The notes: generated by a model from the sequence alone, not told the origin. A stretch of DNA of 54,509 nucleotides from Amoeboaphelidium occidentale (GCA_023515795.1 JALGPX010000006.1:184623-239131); one strand, 5' to 3'; shown: positions 19,169 to 30,297, counted from the first letter of the stretch. Program-made: numbers and translations.

Positions 19169-22062
19169 TCAAGGACGCCCATAATTGGCAGGTGGACTTT
19201 GAGGACTAGGAATCGATTGGTAACCTCCGTTAGATCTTGCATTGTTACCTCCAGCTCCTGGACGGAAGTTTACTTCAAAGTCAGCCTCGCTGAGATACGT
19301 TGTTCCTGTGGAATTGAGTTTAGCCTTTGAGGTGAGTGCTTCTTGGCTTCTAGAGGTTGACATGGTTTCCTTCTGATTCTCTTTCAATAGTTTTGCCATG
19401 ACCATCCATTTTGGATCGATATATAGTCTAGTTACACCGAAACTGATAGCAAACACGTACAAACCAAAGAAAACACCCAACGCTCCCAGAGCCCAGTAAG
19501 CTGCATTGTAGCCAGCAACCAAATCTTGACACAGCAAATCTTCTGCTTCGTAAGTCAATTCTGCAATCTTTTGACACTGGACTGCATCCATGATCTCATA
19601 TCTTCTGCTTGGTGAAATTGCGTTTGCAACCATGTTCCATAATAAGTTTGAAACACCACGAGCAGGCTAAACATTAGCAACGAGCAACGAATAAGGTCTT
19701 ACATTAGCGATAGCAAGAGGAGAACCATATCTACCTGCGAAATTGGAGATCGATCTCATATCAATGATTCTGTCATGATTAAACTGAAGTTCTCTTATTC
19801 TGTTCTGAATTGTGATAGCCTTCTTGAGTAATGGAACTAATTGATCTTTGGCGTCTTGAATAATAGTTGCGTTTGTTGTCAAATACGTTATATAATCATT
19901 GATAAATCCAGGGAGGAAGGTTGAGCGGTAGTTGGCAGGACATTCACTATTTGCTGAAGGAGGACTAGAAGCAAAATCTTCTGTAACAAAGCCATTACCA
20001 AAAGCAAGTAAAGCTGCTCTGGTATCCTCGTAAACTGTTTCTTGATGAAAAGTTGGAGTTTGAGCAGTACTTAACAATGATTTCAGTGGAACATTCATTA
20101 ATGACCTGAAAGCACGACGATTAGTCAAAGCACCACCACGATATGTAGCCTGGAAAATTCCAGCTATTGAATTAGCCCAACTGGTGACTTCATTTCTGTA
20201 ACCATCACCATTAGGATCCATCCAAGCTACAGCATCTGCAATGAATGTCGACGCAGTTGCGTAACCGTCTCCCAACACCTGCAAGTTATTGATTTCAAAC
20301 ATGTCAAGCCTGTAGCTCGATGCAAGGTTTAATGCTTGAGAGAAGAACTGTGTCGATATTCCGTTATAACAATAATCTCTTGTTTTGTACATATCCTCAA
20401 CATTTCTTGAGACATTCATGTAAACAATGCTACTCAGTTCTAATGATCTTTGTAGTTTTGGTGCCCAGTGCTGGAACTTATAACCTGTTGCTTCCCTACA
20501 GTACCCAGTAGATAAAACTGCATAACCGATGGTTACTGCACACAAAACCCAAATAATGCCCAAGAATATTCTGTTGAAGAAATTGATAGCACGAGCAACT
20601 TTCATTTTACCAAATAGCAATGCAGAAGTTGACATTGCCATCAATAGAAAAACAAGAGTAAGAACTATGTATGTTGTCATAGATCTCTGTCCGTTTGCCC
20701 TTTCGAAGCTAGCGGTGAACTCTCTGGCTGAACCTTTAGCAGAGTTAAAGGTGAGTTGCAACCATTTGATTCCTGATTTTGTTGCACTGTCAGTTCTTCC
20801 TGCAAAGTTTCTCATATTGCTGGCCGTTGTAGCAAGAACATTTCCGTAAAAAGCATTCCAAAAGTTATTGGATGCGGTCGTGATAGCATCGTTCTGCTGT
20901 TGATAGAACGTACTGAAGCCGATAACATTTTGAGGATCAAACTTGTAAATATTTCCAACTGTACTTGTACTATCAGAATCTGAGAAATCGTGTGTAAGCC
21001 CTATGAAAGGCGCTAAGTTTCTTACACCTCGATTTCCAGCAACAGGTCTACATGATCGAACGTTTCCGGTATAGCCAGTCAGCATTTCTGCCGCCGACAT
21101 ATCAGATATTTTCTTTCCGGCTGTCTTTGCCGCAGTCACCAGAGAAGATATATTGTTGATAGCTTCTCTGTACAAATCAACTTCGCTTTGAAGTTCGCCA
21201 AGTATTGTTTGAAGCTGCGTTTCAATGCCGTCTAGAGACGTGAATGATCTTACAAAGAAATCAGATTTTCTCGTTATTCCGCTAACAGCATCAGCAACAG
21301 GGCCCAGTCCCGAGCGAGAATACTTGGTTTGGAGCCATTGAGACATATTAGCAACACCCATTTCGGTTCCAGAAACAACTTCTTCAGCAATACCAGATAG
21401 CTTCTGAGCAGCCAAACCAGAAATACTGTTTCCAGCTAAGCCGTAAACGATACTTATCAACGAAATCATGATGGAGACAATAAGTAAAACCCATCCGAAA
21501 ATAACTTGATCCTTTCCATATATGCTTAGCTTCTCAGGCTCTTCATCTTCGACTTTTTTGATCACGGGCTTTTGGCCTTTCTTGATCAACTCTTCTGCCT
21601 CAGCTTCTTCCTTCAATCTTTGCTTCTCTTTCTGCTCGTCACTGAGCTTCGTGATTTCCTTCCACGTAGCAATTGCATCAAAAGGAACGGAGAAGAATAT
21701 CAACATAGCGATTAAGATACACATGACACCTGTGAGAGGTATCGAGAAAGTGGTTGATATTGCATGACCGAGATCAAACCGTCCTGTTGGAGTATCAACG
21801 AAATCTGGTACAGGATCACTTAACATGGCATTAGTGAAAGCCTCAGGCATAGCGTTCCACCCAGCTAGTCCAGATAGATGATCAGTCTTTTGCGTGTACT
21901 TTGAAAGTTCTGTAAGACTTACAGAATCACCATTCGACGGTTTGGACATGTTCAACGTAACTAGAACATTAAGCACAACACTACTCACAGTGTACCTTGA
22001 GCATAGCCTGCTGGAATCATCGAAGCCACCAGCAGAGCTGATCCTAAACTGTAGTATATCAT
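19169..22062 (-). CDS. Prominin-like five-span membrane glycoprotein
   Basis: Exons 22062-21996, 21960-19703 and 19666-19169, with introns of 35 and 36 nt; 940 residues. Exon 1 adds a signal peptide (MIYYSLGSALLVASMIPAGY). Five membrane spans follow at about 93-116, 175-197, 449-472, 484-506 and 831-853. The loops are: a short cytosolic Glu/Lys-rich loop after span 1, a 250-residue outside loop, a very short turn, a 325-residue outside loop with Cys and NATT/NNIS sequons, and an 87-residue cytosolic tail. This order is that of prominin (CD133) proteins, which mark plasma-membrane protrusions. There is no strong sequence motif, so homology rests on topology. Prm1-like fusion proteins are an alternative. 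Confidence 0.55.
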
Positions 22063-22226
22063 GATTTGGACAAAAGCTCAAATCTATTTATAGCAACTCC
22101 ATGATCGTTCGAATTTGCACATCGCCTAACCATTCATGGATGCACTGCTACATAATAAATTGTTATTAACAACTTGAAACATCAAGTTAGTACTGTAGTC
22201 GAAGCCTAAACGCTTTTTGTTTCGAG

Positions 22227-23087
22227 ATGATTGAAATTCCGTTGGAAGAGTTTCAAGTGCATAGCGGCCAGGCCAAAAAAAGACCACACCTCAAAGCGGA
22301 ATTACGGACTGTGAGTTCATGTTTCTTCCTGGATAGAATCGAATTTTCAAGCAGAGACGATGCGGCGAAAATGATACGAACGATAATTCCAGTCACTGTG
22401 AGTTTCACTGTCCTTTACTTCCTCTATCTCATTGCTACAGATCAATTCATAAACTTCTTGAAGACGCTCTTTGATATTTTCGGCTCTTACGGCACTGCTG
22501 ACGATATTGCTGAAACAGAGCCTGGCATAAAAACTGCACAACCATTCTTGAATTCTTACAATAATGTCAGTGGAGGAGATTACATGTTCAGCATTATTTT
22601 GATTACTCTCTTTATTGCTTTGAGTATTGCTAGTCAATTCAGGTCAGAGGCTGAGTTCCTGCGACTGCATTTGGCATCGTCGCAAGCTCAAACGCGATCT
22701 TGGTTTCAGCAACTACGAAACAATACTAAAAAGCTTTACGATAAATTGAGCTCGATTCTATGCAAGAGACTCCCGAAACGACCCAAAAAGAATGCGCCTC
22801 AGTATCAGCCCTGGCAGAATGGCGATGAACCAGATTTTAAAGAATTCATAATGCTGTTCATGTCTTTGAGAGGTTTGCGAAACACTGAGAAAGATCCCAA
22901 TTCCACAAGACACAAGAAAGTTATCGAAATCATCGAAACTTTAATACAACAAGCGGAAAACGAAAGAAATGCTGCCGTGTTGCAACTTCCATGCCCTAAT
23001 GGTGAATACGAAGTTCAGCTTGCAACGATAACTTCTGATACAAGAACAAGTAAACTTCAAGGCAAACGGAAACAAGAACAGTTCTGA
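22227..23087 (+). CDS. Two-span membrane protein of unknown function
   Basis: 286 residues as read from the first ATG; the ATG at 22371 (MIRTIIPVTVSF) would begin directly at the first span and is equally likely. Spans at about residues 52-68 (VTVSFTVLYFLYLIA) and 121-136 (FSIILITLFIALSIAS) flank a 50-residue loop with one NVSG sequon. A long basic, helical cytosolic part follows (RRPKRPKK-like stretch, then a coiled coil ETLIQQAENERNAAV). No family recognised. Shares a 164-bp divergent spacer with the prominin-like gene; its stop lies 11 bp from that of ERG25. Confidence 0.6.
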   Translation: MIEIPLEEFQVHSGQAKKRPHLKAELRTVSSCFFLDRIEFSSRDDAAKMIRTIIPVTVSFTVLYFLYLIATDQFINFLKTLFDIFGSYGTADDIAETEPGIKTAQPFLNSYNNVSGGDYMFSIILITLFIALSIASQFRSEAEFLRLHLASSQAQTRSWFQQLRNNTKKLYDKLSSILCKRLPKRPKKNAPQYQPWQNGDEPDFKEFIMLFMSLRGLRNTEKDPNSTRHKKVIEIIETLIQQAENERNAAVLQLPCPNGEYEVQLATITSDTRTSKLQGKRKQEQF

Positions 23088-23098
23088 GTGTCTTCCAT

Positions 23099-24086
23099 TT
23101 ATTCTTCCTTTACTAAATTAGCTTCTTGTTCCTTCACGCCTGAAACATCTTTTGACATTTGCTTCTGTTTCAACTTCCACATGTTGTATCGCTTATCAGT
23201 ACCAAACAACCAGTCCCAAACTCTGAATGAAGATCCATAATTACCCAAAAATACCATGTGATGATGATCATGGAAATCCGCACCAGCCCAGAAAGGAACA
23301 AAATTATGCAGACTCCAAGGGAAATCGTAACCAGAGTGCGCATCGACTGTCTGTATCAAACGAACAATCAACCATAAAATAACTGTAGCCAAGTGCAAAT
23401 CTTTGGTAAGATAAACATAAAGCAGCGGGCCTCCAATAGTTCCGGTACCAAGAATCAGAGTTTCAATAGGATGAGCATATTCAGCTGTAATACCAAATGG
23501 CGCCTGGAACTCATGGTGCTGCTTGTGAATGTACTTGTAGAATGGACCATAGTGCAATAATCTGTGAAATACGTAATGGTGTAAATCTTCAAATATCATG
23601 AACAGCGCGACTTGGTAAGCCATCGTTTGCCACTTTGGGAACGGAACATCCACAATCTTCATGCCAAAATACTCAGCGACAGGATGAAACAGAAGCTGCA
23701 TAGGCAATTGAATGCAAAATTGACTGAAGAGGAGAGTTTTAAGACATTTCCAAAATAATTCCGGAGTGTTTTCCTTATCCTGAATGTAAGCAAATCAAAT
23801 CTGAGTACATCTTGCCTGTTGTATCTTATACTTTTGCAAAGCAGGTATGTAATCGGCTATCAGGAAAGGAAGGAATCTCGCATAATACACAATAAAGTGG
23901 ATGGTAAAGCCAAAAACTTTAAAATTAGTCTGATATAAGTAGTGATAACATACATGTGGTGACGACCATGTGATTGTGCTCCTTGTACATGGCAGCCCAG
24001 AGGTTTTCGTACCAAGTCAATTGTCTATTTAAAGTGAGTAAGAGGGAATGGGAGACAAAATTATGTTACACTTCTGGTGAGGTCAT
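23099..24086 (-). CDS. ERG25: C4-methylsterol oxidase (sterol desaturase family)
   Basis: Four exons: 24086-24070, 24024-23954, 23916-23816 and 23779-23099; 289 residues, near the usual length. Introns are 45, 37 and 36 nt; the third begins with GC instead of GT. The protein opens with MTSPEVQLTWYENLW and carries the three diiron histidine boxes: HRLLH, HKQHH and HDHHH, plus the family block EYAHPIE. It removes C4 methyl groups of sterol intermediates in the ER. ERG9, earlier in the same path, is 7 kb away. Exon 1 holds only 17 coding bases, so automated calls would miss it. Confidence 0.9.
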
Positions 24087-24329
24087 TTGTGCTCGAAGGA
24101 ATTTCTGGTCGTGCCAGCAAAATGAAGTTTGCGATCGCATGCGCCACTGTTTGACGATTGTGTGACTCAAGCAAAGTCAAGCGGCGACGGTAACAACATA
24201 AGGGAATGGCCAAAAGTCGATAAATTGGTGTTTAATATTAGACCTATGATGTAGCTGTTGCAGGTGAAGGTGTGAAACGGGTTAAATCGTCTGGATCGCA
24301 TTGTGTTCACGCTTTTCTTTGAAATAATG
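24087..24329. promoter_or_regulatory. Divergent promoter region ERG25 / aldehyde dehydrogenase
   Basis: 243 bp between the two start codons. Contains TGTGACTCA at about 24160 (an AP-1/Gcn4 core, reverse orientation). No TATA-like box seen. Confidence 0.25.
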
Positions 24330-26298
24330 GAAGTTCTGAGAGCTGCACAGGATAAAATTGCGCCATTCGTCGAAGATACTCTTGAGAATCTTAACAATTT
24401 GTCATTTGAGGCTGTGAACGATAAGTTGGCTGAGTTTGATTTACCTCCTGTGGACATTCTTGGCATTCAAATTGGTATCGCTACGATTGTAACTTTTACC
24501 GCGCTTTTTGTCTTAATTGCTTTTAAATTAGCTCGCCCTGCTTCCTGTTTTGTCTGTTCTTGTCTACAAGCAATTTTTCAGCAAGAAGCGCATCGAGATT
24601 TATGTTCCTGTTCCATTAGAAGCTGATCCTTCATGGAAACCGACTGAGTTTGCGAGCGATGGAGAAGTATTTGATAAGGAACATCACGACAGAATAGTTT
24701 GCTTCGATCCTACAAGCATGGGTGTCCTTGGTACAGTAATGGTGCATACAACTGAAGATGTTGAATTATTGGTGGCAAAGTGTCACGAAGCCCAGAAGGA
24801 ATGGAAGCGTACATCCTTTGCTAAACGCCGCGCTGTCCTCAAAGATTTGAATAAGTTCATTTTAGATAATCAGGATGATATAATTAATGTTGTTTCAAGA
24901 GATACCGGAAAGGTACCGTTTCTATCAAAGGCTTGATGTCTAACTTTGCAGACTTATGTTGACGCTTTCTTCGGAGAAATTTTAACGACTTTGGAAAAGG
25001 TCAATTGGTTGGTAAATTACGGAGAAAGGTACTTGCATCCAGAGTACCGTGAAACAGGATCCTTAACTATGCACAAATCTGCTCGGGTCGAATATGTTCC
25101 GCGCGGTGTTGTTGGAGCTATTGTTTCATGGAATTATCCTTTCCATAACATTTTGGGGCCTATTGTTGCAGCCATTTTTGCTGGTAATGGTATCGTTGTA
25201 AAGCCATCTGAGTATTGTGCATGGTCCACGTCAAAGTATTTTGAGAAGATTGTTGATACTCTACTAGCAAAGCATGGAGTCAATACTTCTCTAGTTCAGT
25301 TTGTTTACGGAGGTCCAGAAGTTGGTCAAAGCTTGATTGCATCTGATATTGCTAAAATTACTTTTATTGGCTCACCACAGGTTGGTGCCAAAGTTATGAC
25401 AGCTGCATCACTACACATCAAACCCGTAGTTCTAGAGTTAGGCGGAAAAGACGCAGCAATTATTTGTGAAGATGTTGATTTGAACCAAGTCGTTCCTATT
25501 ATTATGAGAGGAGTATTCCAGAATTCAGGACAGAACTGTGTTGGTTTGGAACGCGTTATTGTTCATGAAAAGATTTATGAGGATTTCATTGAAAGAGTTG
25601 TTCCTCTTGTCAAGAATTTGCGTCAAGGTTCTCCTTTAGCTGGACAAGTTGATGTCGGTGCTATGACCATGGTGAAAAACGCTCAGGTTTTGGTTGCCTT
25701 CATTGAGCATGCTGCTGCTACTGGCGCTCGTTTGTTGGTTGGAGGTAAAGTCGCTAAGGATGAACATAATGGCCAATATTTTGAACCTACTGTTATTGCT
25801 GATGTTGATCCTAAATCATATTTGTTTCGCCAGGAGTCTTTTGCTCCTATAATGACTATTTGCAAGTTTAGATCTGATCAAGAAGCTGTAGATTTGGTTA
25901 ATTCCACCCAGTATGGCCTTGGGGGCTCTGTGTTCTGCAATAACATTGCTCGTGCAGAGAAAATCGCCAAGAATCTTGACGTCGGAATGGTTAATGTGAA
26001 TGATTTTGGAGTCAACTATTTATGTCAATCTCTTCCTTTTGGAGGTGTGAAGAAGAGTGGATTTGGGCGTTTTGCTGGTGTTGAGGGCTTGAGAGATGAA
26101 TGTGTAGTTAGAGCTGTCACCACAGATAAGTTGTCATGGATGAAGACAACGATCCCTGGTCCATTGAATTATCCTTTGGGCAATTCATCAAAGGATTTCT
26201 GCAAAGGGATGGGAAAATTTGGATATGGCCAGTCGATTAGTGACAGAGTTTCAGGAATAGTCGATCTTGTTAAGGCTTCAATGGCACAGAAAAAATAA
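24330..26298 (+). CDS. Membrane-anchored aldehyde dehydrogenase (Msc7-like)
   Basis: Exons 24330-24488, 24532-24912 and 24952-26298, with introns of 43 and 39 nt; 628 residues. An N-terminal membrane span is created only by splicing exon 1 to exon 2 (IGIATI joined to LALLPVLSVLVY), followed by YVPVPLEADPSWKP. The ALDH domain has the NAD fold start, SWNYPFHN, the catalytic glutamate in LELGGKDAA and the nucleophile in SGQNCVG. Long, membrane-anchored ALDHs of this kind are the Msc7 group, located in the ER; the substrate is not known. The stop lies 32 bp from that of the M28 gene. Confidence 0.9.
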
Positions 26299-26330
26299 AT
26301 GGCAAATATTCAACACCTTTTTATGGGAAA

Positions 26331-27488
26331 TTAGTTAGCTTTGGACAACTCGACAACAGTAGCAACACCAACTTTGACGAATTCTGCAATGTGATCAAAA
26401 TCAACAGTGTCAACGGAATCCTTTGGAGAGTGCAAGAACGGAGACATCTCTTCCATTCTACCTTCGATAATGAAAGCAGATCTGACAGAGTGCTTAGACC
26501 ATGAAGCATGATCAGAGCAAGCATAACCACACTTGGTTGTAACAACAGGCATGGAGGAATAAGTCTGCATGACATTCTTCACAAACTCAACAGCTTCTGG
26601 GTTAACAAAGTCAGTAATCAAACCGAAATGAGGAGTGCTTTTCTGAGAAGCAGGAACATAACCAGTGCAATCATTCTGCATCATGAAGTAAACTTTACGA
26701 CCTTGTTTAACATACTCAGCAGCAATGGCTTGTGAACCCCACAATCCAAGCTCTTCAGCACTGTAAAAGTGAAACTCAACAGTTCTTTCAGGAGCAGGAA
26801 TTTCACCATTGTACCATCCACCAACCAAGACACGCAAAGATTCCAAAATAGTTGTAGTACCACTGCCATCATCGTCTCCACCAGGAGCACGACCATTCAT
26901 TCTGTTGTACAAATTGATGCTGTCAATGTGAGCACCGATAATCACAGTTTCTGCACGAACACTCTCATCGGCGCTTTGACCAGGAATGTTGACAATAACA
27001 GAAGATTGCAACCAATTATTTTGAAACTTTTTGACTGTGATGCCAAGCTTAGAATCAGCACCAACGATCGCATTCAGCTGATCAACCAAATATTCAACAG
27101 CCTCAACACCGGTTGCACTCTGATAATATCTGTTATTGAACGAGGAAAACTTGGTCAAGAATTCCTTCATTTTCTCAGTAGAAATCTCAGTAAACAAAGG
27201 CTTGACGAGATTCTGCATGCGCAATGATTTTGGAAGGGCAGTGGTGGATGCCAAATCACCAAATTGGCTGTCCCATGTCTGGTAATCAGTAACATCGATG
27301 AAATGGATTCCATTTCTGATGAGGTCAGTGATCTGATCATCGGTCATCCATTGGCGCTCCTCAGGAGAAAGCTCAATGAGTCTGTTCTCTGATGCACCCA
27401 AAGGCATCTGAGAGTCTTTGCCAGATGGAAGGCCAAATACAGGCAGACCGAAAAGCAAGGCAGCTTTGAAAAGTGTGGTTGAAATCAT
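26331..27488 (-). CDS. Secreted M28-family aminopeptidase
   Basis: 385 residues from the ATG at 27488, which opens a signal peptide (MISTTLFKAALLFGLPVFGL). A propeptide-like part (residues 20-95) precedes the M28 catalytic domain. The two-zinc site is complete: His in IGAHIDS, bridging Asp in PGGDDDGSG, catalytic Glu and ligand Glu in SAEELGLWG, Asp in QNDCTGY, and the last His in HSPKDSV; the CGYACSDHASW block with its Cys pair is typical of leucine aminopeptidases secreted by fungi. It probably acts with the subtilase at 16 kb in degrading outside or vacuolar protein. A start 72 bp upstream in frame would spoil the signal peptide. Confidence 0.9.
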   Translation of the reverse strand: MISTTLFKAALLFGLPVFGLPSGKDSQMPLGASENRLIELSPEERQWMTDDQITDLIRNGIHFIDVTDYQTWDSQFGDLASTTALPKSLRMQNLVKPLFTEISTEKMKEFLTKFSSFNNRYYQSATGVEAVEYLVDQLNAIVGADSKLGITVKKFQNNWLQSSVIVNIPGQSADESVRAETVIIGAHIDSINLYNRMNGRAPGGDDDGSGTTTILESLRVLVGGWYNGEIPAPERTVEFHFYSAEELGLWGSQAIAAEYVKQGRKVYFMMQNDCTGYVPASQKSTPHFGLITDFVNPEAVEFVKNVMQTYSSMPVVTTKCGYACSDHASWSKHSVRSAFIIEGRMEEMSPFLHSPKDSVDTVDFDHIAEFVKVGVATVVELSKAN

Positions 27489-27617
27489 TTTCGAAAATTT
27501 TGCAGGTTTGGAATGTCGATCGTTGTCGGAATAATGTGAAAGCAAAATTGTCCAAGCCACGCTTTACCGTAATGCTGCTAGTTCTCTGTAAGAAGATATA
27601 ATTTAAAAATTTATCTA

Positions 27618-28478
27618 TTATAGACCTAGGCCAAAGTGTTTAGCTGCTGAAATGTGAACAGTTTCGCCATGAAGCTGATCTGTGTTAAGTATCGTGGATG
27701 GGTTGCTAGAGGTTCGTGGCAGTTGCACCACCAGCTTCTCATTTGATACCAGACGTAAGCAATTCATAGATTTACAAACGTCGCCCAAAGTGTAATCAAC
27801 GGGTTTGAAACCAACGAAATCTAACTTTACAAACTCTGTAGCAAAAGGCAGTGAAACCGAATATCCATTAGTGCATAGAACCCCTGATGTATAACTTAGC
27901 AACGAGTTGAGTTTAATAGACCAGCCTGGATAACAGTAACCAAAGTGAACGAGACTCCAGTCTAACTTGTCTAATGTTCTATGCATTTCCCTCGTAATAT
28001 CACTTATGCCAAGTTCAAAGTCAACATCATCCTCAAGTATGAGTGCAGAGTGAATATTATCTTTAACCATGAGCTCCATTATACTTTTGTGAGAGAAGTA
28101 GCACGAAATAACGCGCAAATTGTATTCTTCTTTGCTTTCCTTCAATAGATCTTGATTACCAGTAACTTCTGTGCGATTCAAGTATTGCAAGACTTTTGGA
28201 GACTGTGGTGTACTTGCTTCTACAAATACTACATCAATGCCCATATGTTCGGTGAGCTTCTGCATGTATTGCAATCGATCATTCCTGTACGGAGTGTATA
28301 TCACGTATACTTTATCGAAGCCCAGCGTTCTGTTTTTCGTTCGGAGACTCATTTCAACAGTTTCCAAGCTGTCGAGCATACTTGAAACCCTTGATAATGA
28401 GTGTGTGACCAATAAGCCGACCGCGCATATAAACACGATCAGCAGCATCTTCATGTAAGCCAACGTAAATGTTTTCAT
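27618..28478 (-). CDS. GT25-family glycosyltransferase, type II membrane protein (copy 2)
   Basis: 286 residues. Membrane span at about residues 9-27 (MKMLLIVFICAVGLLVTHSL). Same motif order as copy 1: TLGFDKVYVIYTPYRNDRL, EASTPQSPKV, ISCYFSHKSIMEL, LILEDDVDFELG, and the closing SSNPSTILNTDQLHGE. The residues between are well diverged, so the copies are old. Donor and acceptor are unknown; Golgi location is expected. It stands tandem to the M28 gene with about 130 bp between. Confidence 0.75.
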   Translation of the reverse strand: MKTFTLAYMKMLLIVFICAVGLLVTHSLSRVSSMLDSLETVEMSLRTKNRTLGFDKVYVIYTPYRNDRLQYMQKLTEHMGIDVVFVEASTPQSPKVLQYLNRTEVTGNQDLLKESKEEYNLRVISCYFSHKSIMELMVKDNIHSALILEDDVDFELGISDITREMHRTLDKLDWSLVHFGYCYPGWSIKLNSLLSYTSGVLCTNGYSVSLPFATEFVKLDFVGFKPVDYTLGDVCKSMNCLRLVSNEKLVVQLPRTSSNPSTILNTDQLHGETVHISAAKHFGLGL

Positions 28479-28817
28479 TATAAATTCGTCTTGATATGTG
28501 AATTGTATGTTCTTTGAAGCTTTGTTTTGAATCTTGAAGTTTGCTGTTAATCAGTGAGGTTGATGTGAAACAATATCAAATGAGATCTTTCCAAGCGCGA
28601 TGATATTCAGGTTTAATGTGTAGAAGCTGGTCAGTTATCCACTTGAATTGAAACTTTGCAAGCAAAAGAATATGCCATAGATTTGATTAAAAGTCTTTGC
28701 ATCGGAACAACGATTTCGATTGGACCACAGCAAAGTGTCAATCTATCTTTGATATGCGAGTTTTCGGGATGATGTGTTTATTTGTACAATAGTTTTCTGA
28801 AGTAATTATCGACCTTG
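28479..28817. other. Intergenic spacer, no gene seen
   Basis: 339 bp between the GT25 copy 2 start and the stop of the CCCH/knuckle gene, both minus. AT-rich; probably the promoter of the GT25 gene plus the 3' end of its neighbour. Short frames here have no support. Confidence 0.4.
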
Positions 28818-30194
28818 TTAATTTGCCAATGGACACTCTGTAGATCTGTGTCCATCTTTGAAGCAGTTTGAGCAGAGATGCAATCTCTTGCATTTAGGAT
28901 ATCTACAAGTTCCCTTGTTCCAGTTGAAACAAATCGCGTCTTTGGGTAAATTCTTTGTATTTGTAGAACCAATTGTCTTCAAATTGCTGTTCGGCGCTAA
29001 ATTGCATGATCTTTGAGAGTGATTGCCGTTACAATATAAGCATAGATGCAGTCTTTTACATGGACCCAACAGAAATCTAGAATCTGATGTAGATTTTGAA
29101 GCAGTAGAGTGAGTGCACGAGCCCATGTTGTATTTGTAACATATTTCGATTCCAGAATGAATGAGATCTTCATAAGTTTTCACTGAAGGACACTGCAGCA
29201 AGGGATGAGACATTGAGCAGAAAGAGCATACATGAGATCTTCTACAAGTTCCTTTTGAGCTGCATCTTAAAATGTTGTAATTTAAACAAATAGTCTTATC
29301 TCTCGAAGAATAAGCCGATGGTTCTGTTTCTGCTTCGGAAAGCAATTCATCATTAAAATAATCTTCATTATCATCCGGAGAATTCTGCTGTCGTTGCTGC
29401 TGCTGTTGATATAATTTACAATGAACGAGAGAATGGCTTGTAGACTGACAGAATGAGCATTTGTGATCCCTTTTACACCGCTGGCCCATTCTGCACTTAT
29501 TCATATTCCAATTGACGCATATACCAGCTTCCATAAGTTCCGATTTAGTGAGTGGCAGTTTTCTTTCTGTGGGCCATGCAGACACGCAGTATCCAGTTCT
29601 CCCTTGATGCAGCTCTTCGTGGGTCAAGACCTCTGGGGAAGGTGAAGAGCAAGAACTTGTTTCATGACTATTCTGCGGTACCGCAACAGCATTTGCGTTA
29701 ATGTTCGGACTCGTAACAGTAGCATCTTCATCTTCTTCGAGGATAACGGAGTTAACGATGGTGTTAACATTCCAGTCGTAAAACGAGTCATTATTCTGGA
29801 AATGCATTGACGACGCAGTAGTAGACGCAGAGGGAGCAGGTGATGACGACGTGAGTGTAGGCGTAGAAGCGAAAGATGAGAGAGTGTGAACAGAATTTAG
29901 CGCCGAGCCAGGCAAAGACTTGCCAATTGTACCAACGGAAGCAGACGCACAACCATTAAACGCCTTTTCCCTACCGATTTCGTTTTCCAAGGATTTTATC
30001 AGAGTTCTTGTCTTTTCGCAGTCCCTCTGAAGTTCCTCGATTAGGCTAAGGTTGTTCTGGAATCTCGCTCTTAGCTGATCAAGATATTCTTCTTTAGACC
30101 TTTGAGTGAACGTGTTGTTATTCTGAAATATATTGCCTGGAGGAGGCTGGATATTTTGTTCTCTGAACTGGCCTGTGCCGTTTTGCCAATTCAT
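28818..30194 (-). CDS. Protein with four tandem CCCH-plus-zinc-knuckle modules
   Basis: 458 residues. After an N-terminal coiled coil (about residues 35-75) and a Ser/Thr/Ala-rich linker come four modules. Each is a CCCH finger of pattern C-x7-C-x4/5-C-x3-H (the third has an 18-residue insert), followed at once by a CCHC knuckle C-x2-C-x3/4-H-x4-C. Each CCCH core starts as C-x-N/K-x-N (CVNWN, CLNYN, CYKYN, CFNWN) and each module joins as KRDHKC, RRSHVC or KRLHLC. A QQQQQRQQ run follows the first. The domain kinds suggest RNA binding; I do not recognise the family and no role is claimed. The compound module is repeated too regularly to be chance. Neighbour ERG9 lies 103 bp upstream on the same strand. 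Confidence 0.75.
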   Translation of the reverse strand: MNWQNGTGQFREQNIQPPPGNIFQNNNTFTQRSKEEYLDQLRARFQNNLSLIEELQRDCEKTRTLIKSLENEIGREKAFNGCASASVGTIGKSLPGSALNSVHTLSSFASTPTLTSSSPAPSASTTASSMHFQNNDSFYDWNVNTIVNSVILEEDEDATVTSPNINANAVAVPQNSHETSSCSSPSPEVLTHEELHQGRTGYCVSAWPTERKLPLTKSELMEAGICVNWNMNKCRMGQRCKRDHKCSFCQSTSHSLVHCKLYQQQQQRQQNSPDDNEDYFNDELLSEAETEPSAYSSRDKTICLNYNILRCSSKGTCRRSHVCSFCSMSHPLLQCPSVKTYEDLIHSGIEICYKYNMGSCTHSTASKSTSDSRFLLGPCKRLHLCLYCNGNHSQRSCNLAPNSNLKTIGSTNTKNLPKDAICFNWNKGTCRYPKCKRLHLCSNCFKDGHRSTECPLAN

Positions 30195-30297
30195 GCGTTC
30201 GTTCGGTAGAAAACTTTGCGTCAGAAACTTGGAATGCTACGGAAACTTGCTCAATACAAACACGGCCGCTTTAACTTTCTGTTTATTCTAACGCCTT

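Noticed and set aside
22371-22470. Possible 43-nt intron with GTGAG and TACAG ends in the two-span protein
   Set aside because: Removing it breaks the downstream frame and removes the first membrane span, so the sequence is taken as coding.
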